DNA of 64,000 bases from Flavobacterium salmonis (GTDB taxonomy: Bacteria > Bacteroidota > Bacteroidia > Flavobacteriales > Flavobacteriaceae), in assembly GCF_903819435.1 (NCBI RefSeq), contig NZ_CAIJDP010000074.1, positions 1 through 64,000 of the forward strand, given 5' to 3'. Shown piece by piece: positions 35,065-44,581 of the stretch (the first letter of the stretch is position 1; the number at the start of each line of letters is the position of its first letter). The position numbers and the translations under genes were made by a program. Below the pieces are notes generated by a model that searched no databases, was not told the origin of the DNA, and saw only the letters and a program-made list of their open reading frames with translations.

Positions 35065-36678
35065 TTATTGAATATCAATATTTACTGGTAAAATGCCATT
35101 AAAACTATTTTTTTCTAAAAATTGAATTCCAGCTGTTTTTTGAAACTCTTCAAAGTCCTGATACGCCTGAATTAACCCTGAAGCCTTTTTAAGATTCGGA
35201 ATTAAGGGCAAAACATAGGGGTTTCCGAAGACATAAATGATACATTTTTTAGTTTGAAGCAAGCCTGAAAGTAAGCTGAAAACAGTATCATCTATTTCAA
35301 ATTTATTTGCAGGTTTTGCTTTCGGAACAAATAATGAAATTAGAATAGTATCGAAATTTTGAAGTTTTTTTTCAATTTTTGAGATATCCGATGTTTCTAA
35401 ATTTTCAAAAGCAAATTCCGGAGAAGGTAATTTTGTATTTAAGGTTTTAAAGAATGTGTTTTCAGTGTTTTTATATAAACTCAGTTTGGCTAATCTATTG
35501 TTTTTTTGTGCTTCAAACGCTAATTCTGAAATTCCGTTATCAATGATTTTGGTGATTGCGTTTTGTGCGATTTGGAGATTTAATTGTGAAGTATTTTCGA
35601 AATTCAATTCACCAGAAGCAAAAGTTTCATTCGAAAACAATCCTACTTTTTCTTTTGCTTTTCTAATTCTTTCATAGCTTTCAAAAATACGGTCCGGCGA
35701 AGCATTTTTGAAGATCGCTTCAATTCCTTCCGGAACATTTTCTGCGAAACATAAAATATCATTTCCAGCGTTGAAGGCTTCCCATTCTAATTGACCTTTG
35801 GTTTCATATAATTTAGAAACGCTGTGCATATTTAAAGCATCAGAAATTACTAAACCGTCATAACCTAATTTCTCACGCAAAAGATCCTGAATAATCGGTT
35901 TTGATAAAGTTCCCGAAGTATCTTTTCCATCATTTAAACTAGGAACAGCCAAATGTCCAATCATGATGGAGTCGACATTGTTTTCGATTCCTTTTATGAA
36001 AGGATATAATTCGTTTTCCAGTAATTCTTCAAGAGTTTCTTTTAAAACTGGTAATCCCAAGTGTGAATCCACGTTAGTATTTCCGTGCCCGGGAAAGTGT
36101 TTTAGACAGCCTAAAATACCAACTTCAGACATCCCTTTTAAATATTCAACAGCAAAATTGGCTACTTTTTCTTTGTTTTCACCAAAAGAACGATACCCAA
36201 TAACAGGATTGTTCGGATTGTTATTGATGTCTGCCAAAGGAGATAAATTATAATGTATTCCGGCAGCTTTTAAATCCAATCCGATTTGTTTTCCAACTTC
36301 GTAAACCAGATTCGATTTATTTTCAGGCAAAGCGCCAAGCGTAATCGCATACGGATATTGCGGTGTTTTTTCAATACGCATAGCCAAACCCCATTCGGCA
36401 TCGATGCTTATTAACAGCGGAGTTGAAGCTGCTTTTTGGTAACGAACTATTAATGCTTTGATTTTTTCGTAGCTGTCATCGTTGAAAACAATTTTCTGTT
36501 TGCTTTCGTAATTCGTTGCAGCGCTTGCACGACTGTGGAAAAAGGTCAGTCCGCCAATATTATAGTCTCTTATAAGGTGTTCTGTTTCCTGAATATTTTT
36601 TTCGGTATCGTTGATAAAAACGGCTGGAAAGAAAAATTGTCCTATTCTTTGTCGTAATGCTTCGGCTGTCATTTTCAT
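35065..36678 (-). CDS. nagZ: GH3 beta-N-acetylhexosaminidase (NagZ-like)
   Basis: Glycosidase that removes GlcNAc from GlcNAc-anhydroMurNAc muropeptides during cell-wall recycling. 537 residues: the GH3 barrel (to about 340) with the NagZ signature KHFPGHGNTNVDSHLGLP, whose Asp-His pair serves as unusual acid/base, and the nucleophile Asp in GLVISDALNMHSV. A C-terminal extension of about 190 residues is a second GH3 domain, absent from short NagZ proteins of Proteobacteria but common in Bacteroidota. No signal peptide, so probably cytosolic. It lies in a run with AmpG-like and DUF187 genes. Confidence 0.88.
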   Translation of the reverse strand: MKMTAEALRQRIGQFFFPAVFINDTEKNIQETEHLIRDYNIGGLTFFHSRASAATNYESKQKIVFNDDSYEKIKALIVRYQKAASTPLLISIDAEWGLAMRIEKTPQYPYAITLGALPENKSNLVYEVGKQIGLDLKAAGIHYNLSPLADINNNPNNPVIGYRSFGENKEKVANFAVEYLKGMSEVGILGCLKHFPGHGNTNVDSHLGLPVLKETLEELLENELYPFIKGIENNVDSIMIGHLAVPSLNDGKDTSGTLSKPIIQDLLREKLGYDGLVISDALNMHSVSKLYETKGQLEWEAFNAGNDILCFAENVPEGIEAIFKNASPDRIFESYERIRKAKEKVGLFSNETFASGELNFENTSQLNLQIAQNAITKIIDNGISELAFEAQKNNRLAKLSLYKNTENTFFKTLNTKLPSPEFAFENLETSDISKIEKKLQNFDTILISLFVPKAKPANKFEIDDTVFSLLSGLLQTKKCIIYVFGNPYVLPLIPNLKKASGLIQAYQDFEEFQKTAGIQFLEKNSFNGILPVNIDIQ

Positions 36679-36680
36679 TA

Positions 36681-37130
36681 TTATAAAGTCTTTTTCATGC
36701 AGACACTATTATCCATTTTGTCGTAAGGCGGATAATTGGGTATTATGGTATAATTTAATTTTTGATATAAGTTGATGGCTTCGGGCTGGTTTTTTCCGGT
36801 TTCGAGAATGGTATAGGTATAACCGACTTCTTTTGCCCAAATTTCCAATGCTGCCAAAATAGCAGATGCAATCCCTTTTTTTCTGTGATCAGGATGAACG
36901 TACATTCTTTTGATTTCGGTCTTGTCACTTTCTTTTTCGCGGAAAGCGCCACAGCCAAGCGGAATTCCGTCCTCATAATACACGATTGTGTGTTTTATTT
37001 TATCGGTTTTATTATACTGATTATAAAAAGCATGATCTTCGCCATCTCTAATTGCTAAATCCTGATCTAATAAAGCAACCAGATTTATAAAATCGATATC
37101 GTCTGAGTTGGTTCGTTTTAATCTATTCAT
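36681..37130 (-). CDS. GNAT-family N-acetyltransferase
   Basis: 149 residues with the GNAT acetyl-CoA-binding motif A (MYVHPDHRKKGIASAILAAL, Q/RxxGxA form), a preceding strand with GAFREKESDKTEIKRM, and the ending YQKLNYTIIPNYPPY. Such proteins move an acetyl group to amines of small molecules or proteins. It starts 46 bases after the zinc-ribbon gene and ends two bases before the nagZ-like gene, so it is co-transcribed. A role with amino-sugar or peptide products of wall recycling is possible but unproven. Confidence 0.88.
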   Translation of the reverse strand: MNRLKRTNSDDIDFINLVALLDQDLAIRDGEDHAFYNQYNKTDKIKHTIVYYEDGIPLGCGAFREKESDKTEIKRMYVHPDHRKKGIASAILAALEIWAKEVGYTYTILETGKNQPEAINLYQKLNYTIIPNYPPYDKMDNSVCMKKTL

Positions 37131-37176
37131 GATATGCTTTTGATTTTATTATCAAACTGATAGATACAATTTTATT

Positions 37177-37728
37177 TTACTCGTACATTTCAGGTTTTAC
37201 AATATATTCGGTTACGTATTCTCCATTTTTGTCTGAATAGTAATAATTTAAGGTAACTTTATTGTCTCTAAACAACTTCATCCCCGGATTTGTTTTTACG
37301 TTTTGTAAAATTCCCGGGAAAATATATTTTTTTAAGGTATCTATTTTCACATCAGCTTTTTCGATTCCAACTAAAACATAATTATACTGAATTGTTTTGT
37401 TTGGTAAAGCAACCACATTTTTCAATGTAGTATATTCATCAATATTCACCGGACAAGTTTTATTAAACTCATTAGCAAATTCAGCAAGTTGCTTGTCAAT
37501 TGATGGTTTAAATAAAGATTGTTTAACAAAAAACATTATAGCAAATCCGATTATAAATCCGATGAAAGTTTTAATGTCAAATTTTCTTTTTGTTTTTTTT
37601 GCTTTTAAATCTTCAACTTCAGGTTTTAAATTATCGTTATCTGTTATCGGTAACTGGAAACCACAAACTGAGCAATATTTTGAATTTATGTCGTTTTCTG
37701 CTTGACAATTTGAACATTTTTTCTTCAT
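37177..37728 (-). CDS. Zinc-ribbon membrane protein
   Basis: 183 residues: an N-terminal zinc ribbon (CSNCQAENDINSKYCSVCG, two CxxC pairs), a charged linker, one membrane helix (TFIGFIIGFAIMFFV at about 55-70), and an extracytoplasmic domain of about 110 residues with NKTCPVNIDEYTTL. The cytoplasmic ribbon plus single helix plus outer domain occurs in many poorly known bacterial proteins. It is five bases from the TPR-like gene upstream, so the two probably work together. Function unknown. Confidence 0.75.
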   Translation of the reverse strand: MKKKCSNCQAENDINSKYCSVCGFQLPITDNDNLKPEVEDLKAKKTKRKFDIKTFIGFIIGFAIMFFVKQSLFKPSIDKQLAEFANEFNKTCPVNIDEYTTLKNVVALPNKTIQYNYVLVGIEKADVKIDTLKKYIFPGILQNVKTNPGMKLFRDNKVTLNYYYSDKNGEYVTEYIVKPEMYE

Positions 37729-37733
37729 AACTT

Positions 37734-38075
37734 TTATTTCAACTTTGCTTTCTTCTGTTTATCCAATTGCTTTTTGGTTTCAATTGCTTTTTCGAGTCGG
37801 TTTTTGAAGCGAAAGAGTTTTGGTAGCCCTTCCAAGCGGTCTTCGATCGTGATTTCTTCGTACACAATAATTGCTTTTTCTAAAACCCGAATTTCATTGT
37901 CCAGATCGAGTTGGTTTTTGTAAATTGTAGCCAATCGATCATAAGGATGATTTCCTTTAAAACCTTCGGTAACATTTTCTTCATAAAGCTCAATTGCTTT
38001 GTCAAGATTTCCGGATTTTTCGAACTCACTTCCTTTCAGATTGCGTTCGGCCTGCAAATTTTCATTGATTTCCAT
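37734..38075 (-). CDS. Small TPR-like protein
   Basis: 113 residues, highly charged and all-helical; the first half (KGSEFEKSGNLDKAIELYEE ... YDRLATIYKNQLDLDNEIRV) gives about two TPR-type helix pairs, the rest is a coiled coil. No signal peptide or membrane segment. It lies between the AmpG-like transporter and the zinc-ribbon gene. Probably an adaptor protein; partner unknown. Confidence 0.75.
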   Translation of the reverse strand: MEINENLQAERNLKGSEFEKSGNLDKAIELYEENVTEGFKGNHPYDRLATIYKNQLDLDNEIRVLEKAIIVYEEITIEDRLEGLPKLFRFKNRLEKAIETKKQLDKQKKAKLK

Positions 38076-38096
38076 AGGTAAAAGTTTGATTTGGGG

Positions 38097-39416
38097 TTAA
38101 ACTTCTTCTGATTTTTTTCCGAAATCTTTCGGGAAAATTAAAAAACGTGATAAAATAAGACCTGGTATTGTTGCTATCAAAACCCAGATAAAGAAATTTT
38201 GATAACCTAAATATTGTTGAATATAGCCGCTTAACATTCCCGGCAGCATCATTCCCATAGCCATAAAACCGGTTGCCAGTGCATAATGTGCTGTTTTTGA
38301 TTCTCCTTCAGCCACATGAATCAGGTACATCATAAATCCTGTAAACCCAAAACCATATCCAAACTGTTCTAAAATTACAACAAGGCAAGTGTAGAGATTA
38401 AGGTTGGAATTTATTTCGAAAAAATATAAGTTTATGTGAAGGTGAAAAAGTTCTTCAGGTTGAAAATGAGCTAATCCAATAAATCCAAGGATAGGCAGGT
38501 GCATTGCCAGAAACATAGGAAACATCCATTTGGTAAGGCCATGTTTAGAAATTGCAATGCCACCTAAAATGCCACCAATCGTTAAGGCCAGAATTCCTAA
38601 AGTTCCATAAATAATACCTACAGCCTCAGTGTCCAGAGCCATACCGCCCAATTCTTTCTTGTCTAACAAGAATGGACTTAACATTTTTAGTAATTGCGAT
38701 TCACCTAATCTGAAAACCAGAATAAATGCCAATACCAATCCGATTTGTTTTTTCTTAAAAAAAGTCACAAATACAGTACCGAAGCTTAAATGGTGGTCTT
38801 TATTATTTTCAACAACATTTATTTCGGTTTTTGGTGTAAAAACGAAATTATAAAGTGTAATAAATGTCATTAACAAACCTACTGCAATCATGGTGTATGA
38901 CCAAGCTTTGGTATTATCACCATATTTATGCTCCAGATAACCTGCAAACAAAACGATTAAACCATTTCCTGAAAGCATTGCAAGCCTGTAAAAAGTACTT
39001 CTGATGCCGAGGAAAAAAGATTGCTGTTCTTTTCGCAATGCCAATAAATAAAAACCATCGCTGGCAATATCATTCGAAGCCGAAGCAAAAGCTGCAACCC
39101 AAAATATCGCCAAAGTCATGATGAAAAATCCACTAGTCGGAATTGTAAAACCGACAAGCAAAAACGCGATTGAAATCAGCAGTTGCATCGATAAAAACCA
39201 TTTTCTTTTGGTTCCGTTCAATTCAATAAAAGGACTCCAAAGCGGTTTTATAACCCATGGCAAATACAATAAACTGGTATAAACACCAATATCTTCATTT
39301 GAAATTCCTAAATTTTTGTACATTATTACCGAAACCGAAATGATGACGGCATAAGGAAGTCCAGATGCAAAATTAAGAAGCGGAATCCAAAACCAAGGTG
39401 TGTTATCTGTTTTCAT
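38097..39416 (-). CDS. AmpG-like major-facilitator transporter
   Basis: 439 residues with 12 or more membrane helices and the MFS/AmpG start (PWFWIPLLNFASGLPYAVII; LPWVIKPLWSPFIELNGTKR). AmpG imports GlcNAc-anhydroMurNAc peptides released by wall turnover. Substrate is inferred from neighbours (DUF187 glycosidase upstream, NagZ-like downstream, AnmK nearby). Its start lies 14 bases inside the end of the DUF187 gene, indicating coupling. General sugar transport cannot be excluded by sequence alone. Confidence 0.85.
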   Translation of the reverse strand: MKTDNTPWFWIPLLNFASGLPYAVIISVSVIMYKNLGISNEDIGVYTSLLYLPWVIKPLWSPFIELNGTKRKWFLSMQLLISIAFLLVGFTIPTSGFFIMTLAIFWVAAFASASNDIASDGFYLLALRKEQQSFFLGIRSTFYRLAMLSGNGLIVLFAGYLEHKYGDNTKAWSYTMIAVGLLMTFITLYNFVFTPKTEINVVENNKDHHLSFGTVFVTFFKKKQIGLVLAFILVFRLGESQLLKMLSPFLLDKKELGGMALDTEAVGIIYGTLGILALTIGGILGGIAISKHGLTKWMFPMFLAMHLPILGFIGLAHFQPEELFHLHINLYFFEINSNLNLYTCLVVILEQFGYGFGFTGFMMYLIHVAEGESKTAHYALATGFMAMGMMLPGMLSGYIQQYLGYQNFFIWVLIATIPGLILSRFLIFPKDFGKKSEEV

Positions 39417-40974
39417 CAGGTTGTGCAGGGGAATAGATTTTAAATGTCTTTTTTAAGTCGATAATAGTTGGTGTACTTTCGTTTGCAAAATAGTCAATAA
39501 ATGTCACAGCACAAGCTTTATACTGATTCATTTTTTCGGCTGGAACCGAAAATGAAATTGTTCCTGTGTTTTGGCATACCACTACCTTATCAACGATTTG
39601 TCTGGCATCATTAATGTCTATTTTCGAAATATGTTCTGCTCCGTACACCACCATGTATCTCACTTTTGTATTATAAGGATATTTGACATTGAACGAATAA
39701 CGCAGGCTGTCTTTTCCGTACTCATTTACAATTGGTGTATCAATAATAACACGTTTTAAATTTGGAACTGCCGATGGAAGAGCCGGATACTGGTATTGGT
39801 TTTCTTCTAAATGGCGAACAATATCAAAGTTTTTATCCATGAACCATTTCGCACTGAAATAAGCACTTCCGCTTACGTTTTTGAAACTTCTCAAATAATC
39901 AATCTGATTCGGGATTTCTGACATGAAATTCCAGCTTTTATCACTGTCACCTCTAATCTTATAGGATGCGTGACCAATGTAAATAGCCGTATTGTTTGAA
40001 TTCTCAGACCACCATTTTACTAGTTTCGAGTAATTGGCAACGCGATTATTCATACTCCAATATAATTGTGGAAGGATGTAATCAATCCATTTCTGATCCA
40101 TCCATAAAACCGGATCGGCATATAAATCGTCATAATTTGAAGTTGATTGTGTCTCGGAACCTTTTGGGTCTACCGATTTATTTCGCCAAACCCCAAACGG
40201 ACTAATTCCAAACTGAACCCAAGGTTTACTTGCTTTTATAGTCGTAGAAATCGTGTGCACAAAATTGCTCACATTGGCGCGACGCCAATCCGCAAGGGAT
40301 AAACCATTTCCGTATTTTTTGTATGATGCGTTGTCGTTAAAAACTTTACCGGGAACGGCATACGGATAAAAATAATCATCAAAGTGAATCGCATCGATAT
40401 CGTATTTATCCACCACTTCTTTCACCACTTTTGTCAAATGTGACTGAACTTCAGGCAAAGCCGGATCGTAATATAATTTTCCTCCGTATTCAATCATCCA
40501 TTCCGGATGTTTGAAAATATCGTGAGTTGGGCTTAATTGCTGTTTGTTTAAATCGAAAGTAGCGCGGTATGGGTTCATCCAGGCATGAAATTCAAAACCT
40601 CTTTCGTGTGCTTCCTCAATCATCCAGGCCAAAGCATCGTAATACGGGTTGGGAGCCTGACCTTCTTTTCCGGTTAAAAAACGCGACCACGGAGCCAGTT
40701 CCGTTGGGTAAAAAGCATCACCAACACTTCTAATCTGAACGATTACGGCATTGTAATTCAGTTTTTTATACGCTTCTAAAATCTCGATATAGTCTGCTTT
40801 TTCTTTTTCAACGCCGTCAATTGCTGTTTTTGGCCAGTCAATATTTACGACAGTTGCAATCCAGACACCTCTAAATTCATTTTTAGGATGTTTGGTTTTT
40901 TCCTGCGAATTGACGTTCCATCCAAAGAAAAGTAAATATATGATAGAGAATATTAGGTGCTGATTTTTATGCAT
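39403..40974 (-). CDS. Exported DUF187-type (GHL10) glycoside hydrolase
   Basis: 523 residues with a signal peptide (LIFSIIYLLFFGWNVNSQ). The catalytic barrel shows EFRGVWIATVVNIDWP, the typical start of DUF187/GHL10, then YNAVIVQIRSVGDAFYP, AWMNPYRAT, and DAIHFDDYFYPY, whose Asp residues are the likely catalytic ones. A C-terminal beta domain follows (about 415-520). Relatives such as YngK are lipoproteins or exported and probably act on peptidoglycan-type glycans. First gene of the run leading to the AmpG-like and NagZ-like genes, so it may feed that recycling path from the periplasm. Confidence 0.9.
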   Translation of the reverse strand: MHKNQHLIFSIIYLLFFGWNVNSQEKTKHPKNEFRGVWIATVVNIDWPKTAIDGVEKEKADYIEILEAYKKLNYNAVIVQIRSVGDAFYPTELAPWSRFLTGKEGQAPNPYYDALAWMIEEAHERGFEFHAWMNPYRATFDLNKQQLSPTHDIFKHPEWMIEYGGKLYYDPALPEVQSHLTKVVKEVVDKYDIDAIHFDDYFYPYAVPGKVFNDNASYKKYGNGLSLADWRRANVSNFVHTISTTIKASKPWVQFGISPFGVWRNKSVDPKGSETQSTSNYDDLYADPVLWMDQKWIDYILPQLYWSMNNRVANYSKLVKWWSENSNNTAIYIGHASYKIRGDSDKSWNFMSEIPNQIDYLRSFKNVSGSAYFSAKWFMDKNFDIVRHLEENQYQYPALPSAVPNLKRVIIDTPIVNEYGKDSLRYSFNVKYPYNTKVRYMVVYGAEHISKIDINDARQIVDKVVVCQNTGTISFSVPAEKMNQYKACAVTFIDYFANESTPTIIDLKKTFKIYSPAQPDENR

Positions 40975-41293
40975 TTCAATCTTTTTTTAACAGAAATCAA
41001 AAATAGTTTTTTTAACGGACTATCGTAAATAATTCAGAAATTATAATTTAAACGCTATTTATTTGGTTTTCATGTAATTGTTTTCGCTTTTTGTAAGATT
41101 AGTTTTGTGCCTGAACTTGATTATAAATTTTTGAAGCAGAAAGATTAGGTATTTTCAGCAAGCATCGTCCCGCTTTCCGTTGCAATCTTTTGTGCCGAAC
41201 CCCGGCACAAAAGGATTTCCACTTCAATCGGGGCTAGAGAGAAACATTTTACTTTTTAAGAACATTCCAAAAATACTAACCCAAGGTTTAGTA
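40975..41293. other. Spacer with family A hairpin repeat
   Basis: No gene. The repeat occupies 41158-41237; the rest is AT-rich. It separates anmK from the DUF187-ampG-nagZ run. Confidence 0.5.
41158..41237 (+). repeat. Dispersed hairpin repeat family A
   Basis: Hairpin TTTTGTGCCG-AACCC-CGGCACAAAA at 41188-41212, flanked by GCAATC on the left and AGGATTTCCACTTCAATCGG plus GGCTAG on the right. Confidence 0.75.
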
Positions 41294-42502
41294 TTAATCC
41301 GGAAAAGAAATTTTACCCATTGTTACAGAAGGAATTCCCTTGTTGGTGCCAAAATTATAATTTCCGCCGGCAACCGTTTCATTGGCTAATACAGCAAATA
41401 AAACCGCTTCTTTGGCATCGCTTAAAATGCCCAGATCATCGCTTTTTTGAAATTCGCAAGGCAATAATTCTTTTAACCATTTCACCAGTAACGGATTGTT
41501 TGTGCCGCCTCCCGACATATATACTTTGAATTTTAAAATTGATGTTCCGGTGTTTTTTACCACAAACTGAATCGCTTCGGCAATGGTTTCTGCGCTTAGG
41601 CGTGTTAAAGTTGCCAGCAAATCTGGTGCCGAAATGTTTTCGAGTTTGGTTTTTGAAAGGGCAGAATCGACAAAACTTTTATTGAATAGTTCCTGCCCAA
41701 TGGTTTTTGGAAAACTCTTCGTGAAGAAAGCATTATTTTTTAGTTCGGATAAAAGAGTTTGATTTACGGTTCCGCTTTGGGCAATTTCGGCCTCTTTATC
41801 GTAGCTTTTTTCAGGGAAAAACTGTTTGGTGAAAATGTCTATTAGGGTATTGGCCGTTCCGGTATCGGTTACAAAAACTTCCTCGGCGTTAAGGGAAGCA
41901 GGCAAATAGGTGAAATTCGCGATTCCGCCCATGTTGAGCATGATTCGGTTTTCGCTTTTTTTGCTGAACAACAAATAATCACCATAAACCGCCAAAGGAG
42001 CACCTTCGCCACCCGCTGCAACATGCTTTTGCCTGAAATCGGAGAGTGTGATAATTCCGGTTTTTACCGCAATATGATCGCCGTCGCCAATTTGTAAAGT
42101 CGCGTTTGGGAATTTTTCCTGCTGATGCAAAAACTTTGGCGCATGCAAAACCGTTTGTCCGTGTGAAGCAATCAAATCGACTTCGTTTGCCGGAATATTC
42201 CATTTTTGAAGGCAATTGTTGACCATTCCGGCGTGCAAAAGACCAATCCATTCGTTCAGTAAAGCCAAATGCTGAAAATCGATTGTTTTTTTAGCAAAAA
42301 CTTTACGGATTTCGGTTTTAATATCTTCTGAGTAAGGGATAGTTTCAAATTCGAGAATGGTAACATTTGTATTTTCGCCTGCTCCCGAAATTTCACACAA
42401 AGCAATATCAAGCCCGTCAAGCGAAGTTCCGGACATCAATCCCAATATTTTTCGGGTTTCTTTTTGGGCAATATTATAGAGAGCGGTTATGTTTTTGTTC
42501 AT
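41294..42502 (-). CDS. anmK: Anhydro-N-acetylmuramic acid kinase
   Basis: Cleaves and phosphorylates 1,6-anhydroMurNAc to MurNAc-6-phosphate, the step after NagZ in wall recycling. The 402 residues carry the sugar-kinase signature ILGLMSGTSLDGLDIALCEI, then SHGQTVLHAP, LSDFRQKHVAAGGEGAPL with the catalytic Asp, MLNMGGIANFTYLP and VTDTGTANTLID. The length is slightly above the usual 370 because of a short N-terminal extension before RKILGLMSG. It is separate from, but on the same strand as, the nagZ-ampG run. Confidence 0.95.
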   Translation of the reverse strand: MNKNITALYNIAQKETRKILGLMSGTSLDGLDIALCEISGAGENTNVTILEFETIPYSEDIKTEIRKVFAKKTIDFQHLALLNEWIGLLHAGMVNNCLQKWNIPANEVDLIASHGQTVLHAPKFLHQQEKFPNATLQIGDGDHIAVKTGIITLSDFRQKHVAAGGEGAPLAVYGDYLLFSKKSENRIMLNMGGIANFTYLPASLNAEEVFVTDTGTANTLIDIFTKQFFPEKSYDKEAEIAQSGTVNQTLLSELKNNAFFTKSFPKTIGQELFNKSFVDSALSKTKLENISAPDLLATLTRLSAETIAEAIQFVVKNTGTSILKFKVYMSGGGTNNPLLVKWLKELLPCEFQKSDDLGILSDAKEAVLFAVLANETVAGGNYNFGTNKGIPSVTMGKISFPD

Positions 42503-42672
42503 TTGAAATGAGTTTTAAAATCAGCGGTGTATCGGTAACGCTAAAATCAGATTATTTTGGATATAAAGTTATCCTTTTTAGTCAATTTTTGGTTGAAATA
42601 TCAAATTTTAAACATTCAAATTGGTGTTGGAAATCTGAAAAAATAATGAGCAAAACTTATTTCCTTTTCTAT

Positions 42673-42680
42673 TATATTTG
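42673..42680 (+). promoter_or_regulatory. Candidate -7 box for lemA
   Basis: TATATTTG, a perfect TAnnTTTG, 26 bases before the lemA ATG. Confidence 0.5.
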
Positions 42681-42706
42681 CTCATAATCAATTTAAAAAA
42701 TAAACC

Positions 42707-43264
42707 ATGATTGTTATTTTAGGACTTATTATTTTTCTTCTTATTGTTGGAATTGCTATCTATAATTCGCTTATCGCAAAAAGAAATCAGGCAAGCAATG
42801 CTTTCTCAGCTATTGATGTTATGCTGAAAAAACGTTTTGACCTGATTCCAAATCTTGTTGAAGTAATAAAACAATACGCCAATTACGAACAAGGTACTTT
42901 AACCAAAATAGCTGAGCTTCGCGCCAAATCAACTTCTGGAACTTTAAAAGACAGCGAAAAAGCGAGTTTAGATACCGAATTAAGCAGTGCTGTAAAAGGC
43001 TTGATGGTAACGGTCGAAAATTACCCGGATTTAAAAGCTAATACGAATTTCTTAAATCTGCAAACTACCTGGACAGAAAGCGAAGAACAAATTGCCGCTG
43101 CAAGAAGAACTTATAACGCTATAGTAACTGATTACAATAATACAATTATGATGTTTCCGGGCAATATATTTGCAGGAATACTGGGTTTTACCAAAACAGA
43201 TGTACTGGCAACACCTGAAGAGGAACGTAAAAATATTAGTGCAAAAGAGCTTTTTAATAATTAA
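42707..43264 (+). CDS. LemA family protein
   Basis: 185-residue inner-membrane protein: an N-terminal membrane helix (VILGLIIFLLIVGIAIYN) followed by the LemA signature (RNQASNAFSAIDVMLKKRFD LIPNLVEVIKQYA in sequence) and a helical periplasmic or cytoplasmic bundle ending NYPDLKAN and YNAIVTDYNN. LemA proteins are widespread and poorly understood, linked to envelope stress. The stop overlaps the next start as TAATG, and the DUF3137 partner is a frequent neighbour, so the two form an operon. Confidence 0.92.
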   Translation: MIVILGLIIFLLIVGIAIYNSLIAKRNQASNAFSAIDVMLKKRFDLIPNLVEVIKQYANYEQGTLTKIAELRAKSTSGTLKDSEKASLDTELSSAVKGLMVTVENYPDLKANTNFLNLQTTWTESEEQIAAARRTYNAIVTDYNNTIMMFPGNIFAGILGFTKTDVLATPEEERKNISAKELFNN

Positions 43265-44217
43265 TGGACTCAGAAATTAATCACAGTGCAGGCTTTCAGG
43301 AAGCTCTGAATACATTAGAAATTGACCGAAAAATAATATCCAAAAACCGTAAATTATCCAATATCATAACTGGTTTTGCCTTTATAACCGTAGTGATATG
43401 GCTGATAATTAAATTTCATATTTTAGTATTTTTAGGTTTTTTTTTCGTTTACGGAATTATTCGTTCTGTCATACGCATTAAAATAGAAAATGATACACAA
43501 AGATACAAGGTTGACTATAAAACGAATGTTGTAATACCTGCACTAAAAAATCTCAAAGAAAGTTTAGCTTTCACGCCTCAAAGTGGAATTTCAGATGATG
43601 AATTTATAAGTTCTGAACTTTTTATCACCAAACCGGATCGTTATAACACCCAGGACTTAATAACCGGAACTGCTGATAAAACTTCTTTTTATTTTGCAGA
43701 AGTTCATGCCGAGTTTAAAATAGAAAGCGAAAACAAAAAACGCACAAAATGGTTTGACATTTTTAAGGGGATTATTTTTATTGCTGATTTCAATAAGAAC
43801 TTTAGCACTTCGACAGTTGTACGCCCAAAAAGTCCTAAAGATGAAATTAATTCATGGTTTTCCAAAAACATTTTTAGTTTTGGGGATAGTGATAAAGTGC
43901 AATTAGAGAATACAGAATTTGACAGCAAATTTGTAACATATTCCAAAAACCAAATTGAAGCAAGATATATTCTGACACCTGCCATGATGGAGAGAATCGT
44001 AGCTTTAAACAGTAAATGTGACAAGACAATTTCAATTTCGTTCATACATTCTAAAATGTATATTGCCTTTCCGTTGTCTCACAATTACTTTGAAGCACCT
44101 ATTCATAAAACACTTTTAGCTCCTGATTTGCTTACTGATGATCTTTCAATTGTTCAGTTTATGCAGGATATTGTTCATGAACTGGATTTGAATACGAGGA
44201 TTTGGGGGAAGGAGTAG
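43264..44217 (+). CDS. DUF3137 membrane protein
   Basis: 317 residues: two adjacent membrane helices at about 35-75 (IITGFAFITVVIWLIIKFHI, LVFLGFFFVYGIIRS) followed by a cytoplasmic domain with SGISDDEFISSELF, RYNTQDLITGTADKTSFYFA and FKGIIFIADFNKNF, the pattern of DUF3137. It directly overlaps lemA. DUF3137 proteins commonly accompany LemA; they are Galanin-like in name only and biochemically uncharacterised. Confidence 0.82.
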   Translation: MDSEINHSAGFQEALNTLEIDRKIISKNRKLSNIITGFAFITVVIWLIIKFHILVFLGFFFVYGIIRSVIRIKIENDTQRYKVDYKTNVVIPALKNLKESLAFTPQSGISDDEFISSELFITKPDRYNTQDLITGTADKTSFYFAEVHAEFKIESENKKRTKWFDIFKGIIFIADFNKNFSTSTVVRPKSPKDEINSWFSKNIFSFGDSDKVQLENTEFDSKFVTYSKNQIEARYILTPAMMERIVALNSKCDKTISISFIHSKMYIAFPLSHNYFEAPIHKTLLAPDLLTDDLSIVQFMQDIVHELDLNTRIWGKE

Positions 44218-44335
44218 AACATTTTTGAAAGTGATATTTTTAAAAACCGTTTAATAGATTTGAATTTATTAAGGGGTTTTCACAACTCTGTTACTCGACT
44301 GCATCAGAGTACCAGAATATGGATATTCGAATTAA

Positions 44336-44581
44336 ATGAAATATATACAAAATGAAAATATTTTTGTAATAATTGGCGGAATTATATTTTGCATTTTCTT
44401 AATTTGTTGGATTAGAAAGGCAGATATAAAAGAATCTAAAAAGTTAGAACAAGAAGATTTAGAAATGAATTCAATTACTAAAATGCGTAGTTGGAGAGTT
44501 TACATTATTGCAGGAATTGGAATTATTATTATGATGTTTGAAGTTTTGAAACGGCTATATCAAATGATATTTACCTTATGA
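44336..44581 (+). CDS. Small two-helix membrane protein
   Basis: 81 residues with two hydrophobic helices (IFVIIGGIIFCIFLICWI and VYIIAGIGIIIMMFEVL) separated by a charged loop. Its stop overlaps the next start (ATGA), indicating an operon with the DUF6896-like gene. No family recognised. Confidence 0.6.
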   Translation: MKYIQNENIFVIIGGIIFCIFLICWIRKADIKESKKLEQEDLEMNSITKMRSWRVYIIAGIGIIIMMFEVLKRLYQMIFTL

